From: an uncultured Lachnospiraceae bacterium
GTDB lineage: Bacteria > Bacillota > Clostridia > Lachnospirales > Lachnospiraceae
Reading direction: 5' to 3'
DNA length: 5,919 nucleotides
NCBI GenBank assembly: GCA_900557385.1
Contig: USSP01000119.1
Location: forward strand, 1 to 5,919
Positions 5,720-5,919 of this stretch are shown here, piece by piece. Each line of letters opens with the position of its first letter. Position 1 is the first letter of the stretch. The notes beneath the pieces were generated by a model. The model was given only the letters and a program-made list of their open reading frames with translations. It was not told the DNA's origin and ran no database searches. The translations under genes and the position numbers were made by a program.

Positions 5720-5919
5720 ATGTATAGAGTTTTAAAAACAGAAGGACATGCGAAACGCGGAGAACTGGTGACGGTACATGGCACGGTACAGACACCGGTA
5801 TTTATGAATGTAGGAACTGTAGCGGCAATTAAGGGTGCCGTTGCAGCAGATGATCTGGAAAAAATCGGTACGCAGATCGAACTTTCCAATACCTATCATC
5901 TTCATGTGCGTACCGGAGA
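5720..5919 (+). CDS. tgt: tRNA-guanine transglycosylase, N-terminal part (cut by window edge)
   Basis: Enzyme that swaps guanine 34 for preQ1 in the anticodon of tRNAs for Asp, Asn, His and Tyr, on the path to queuosine. The 66 residues present match the start of bacterial Tgt (about 370-380 aa): basic RAKRGEL-type block (here HAKRGELVTVHG), then TPVFMNVGTVAAIKG (25-39) and the conserved LSNTYHLHVRTG (55-66), equivalent to the L-x-N-T-F-H-L-x-x-R-P-G block of the E. coli enzyme. The catalytic Asp and zinc-binding Cys/His residues lie beyond the right edge. The ATG is three bases after the vanY-like stop, and its ribosome site AAGGA (5706-5710) lies inside that gene nine bases upstream, so the two are surely co-transcribed. 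yajC and secDF often follow tgt; that cannot be checked here. Confidence 0.95.
   Translation, partial: MYRVLKTEGHAKRGELVTVHGTVQTPVFMNVGTVAAIKGAVAADDLEKIGTQIELSNTYHLHVRTG

Noticed and set aside
5584..5889. 101-codon minus-strand open frame across the vanY/tgt boundary
   Set aside because: Antisense to two well-supported genes, without recognisable protein features.

Overview
The window looks like chromosome from a low-to-mid GC Gram-positive Firmicute, most likely a gut-type Clostridia of the Lachnospiraceae kind. Evidence is the protein flavour of AroC, Tgt and PotA, strong AGGAGG-type ribosome binding sites, consensus SigA promoters and short intergenic gaps. Family placement is inference from recognised protein sequence, not from a search.

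Layout: (1) Bases 1 to about 327 are an internal piece of rpsB (ribosomal protein S2), plus strand, open at the left edge. (2) At about 323-330 the S2 homology stops dead and runs into the first 25 codons of a minus-strand potC. The two genes face each other across a join with no intergenic DNA, so each truncates the other. This is most simply a chimeric assembly join at a contig end. (3) From 400 leftward-reading to 2293 lie potC (fragment), potB and potA, the membrane and ATPase parts of a spermidine/putrescine ABC importer. They overlap by a few bases and form one leftward operon with a clear promoter at 2334-2361. The substrate-binding protein gene (potD) would be expected past potC and is missing because of the join. 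(4) A 164-base divergent intergenic region, 2294-2457, carries back-to-back promoters. (5) Rightward from 2458 run a 6-phosphogluconolactonase-like seven-bladed propeller protein, aroC (chorismate synthase), a membrane-anchored VanY-type D,D-carboxypeptidase and the start of tgt (tRNA-guanine transglycosylase, cut by the right edge). Gaps of 19, 18 and 3 bases suggest a single transcript.

Functionally this is ordinary core metabolism: polyamine uptake on one side, and sugar lactone hydrolysis, aromatic amino acid synthesis, wall peptide trimming and queuosine tRNA modification on the other. I see no mobile element, CRISPR array, RNA gene or defence system, and nothing that supports a new biological system. 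The points worth a second look are the rpsB/potC join, a sharp rise in third-position GC over the last third of potB plus the potC fragment (suggesting a second mosaic boundary near 600-660), a ten-base homopolymer inside potA, and the unusual N-terminal half of the VanY-like protein.
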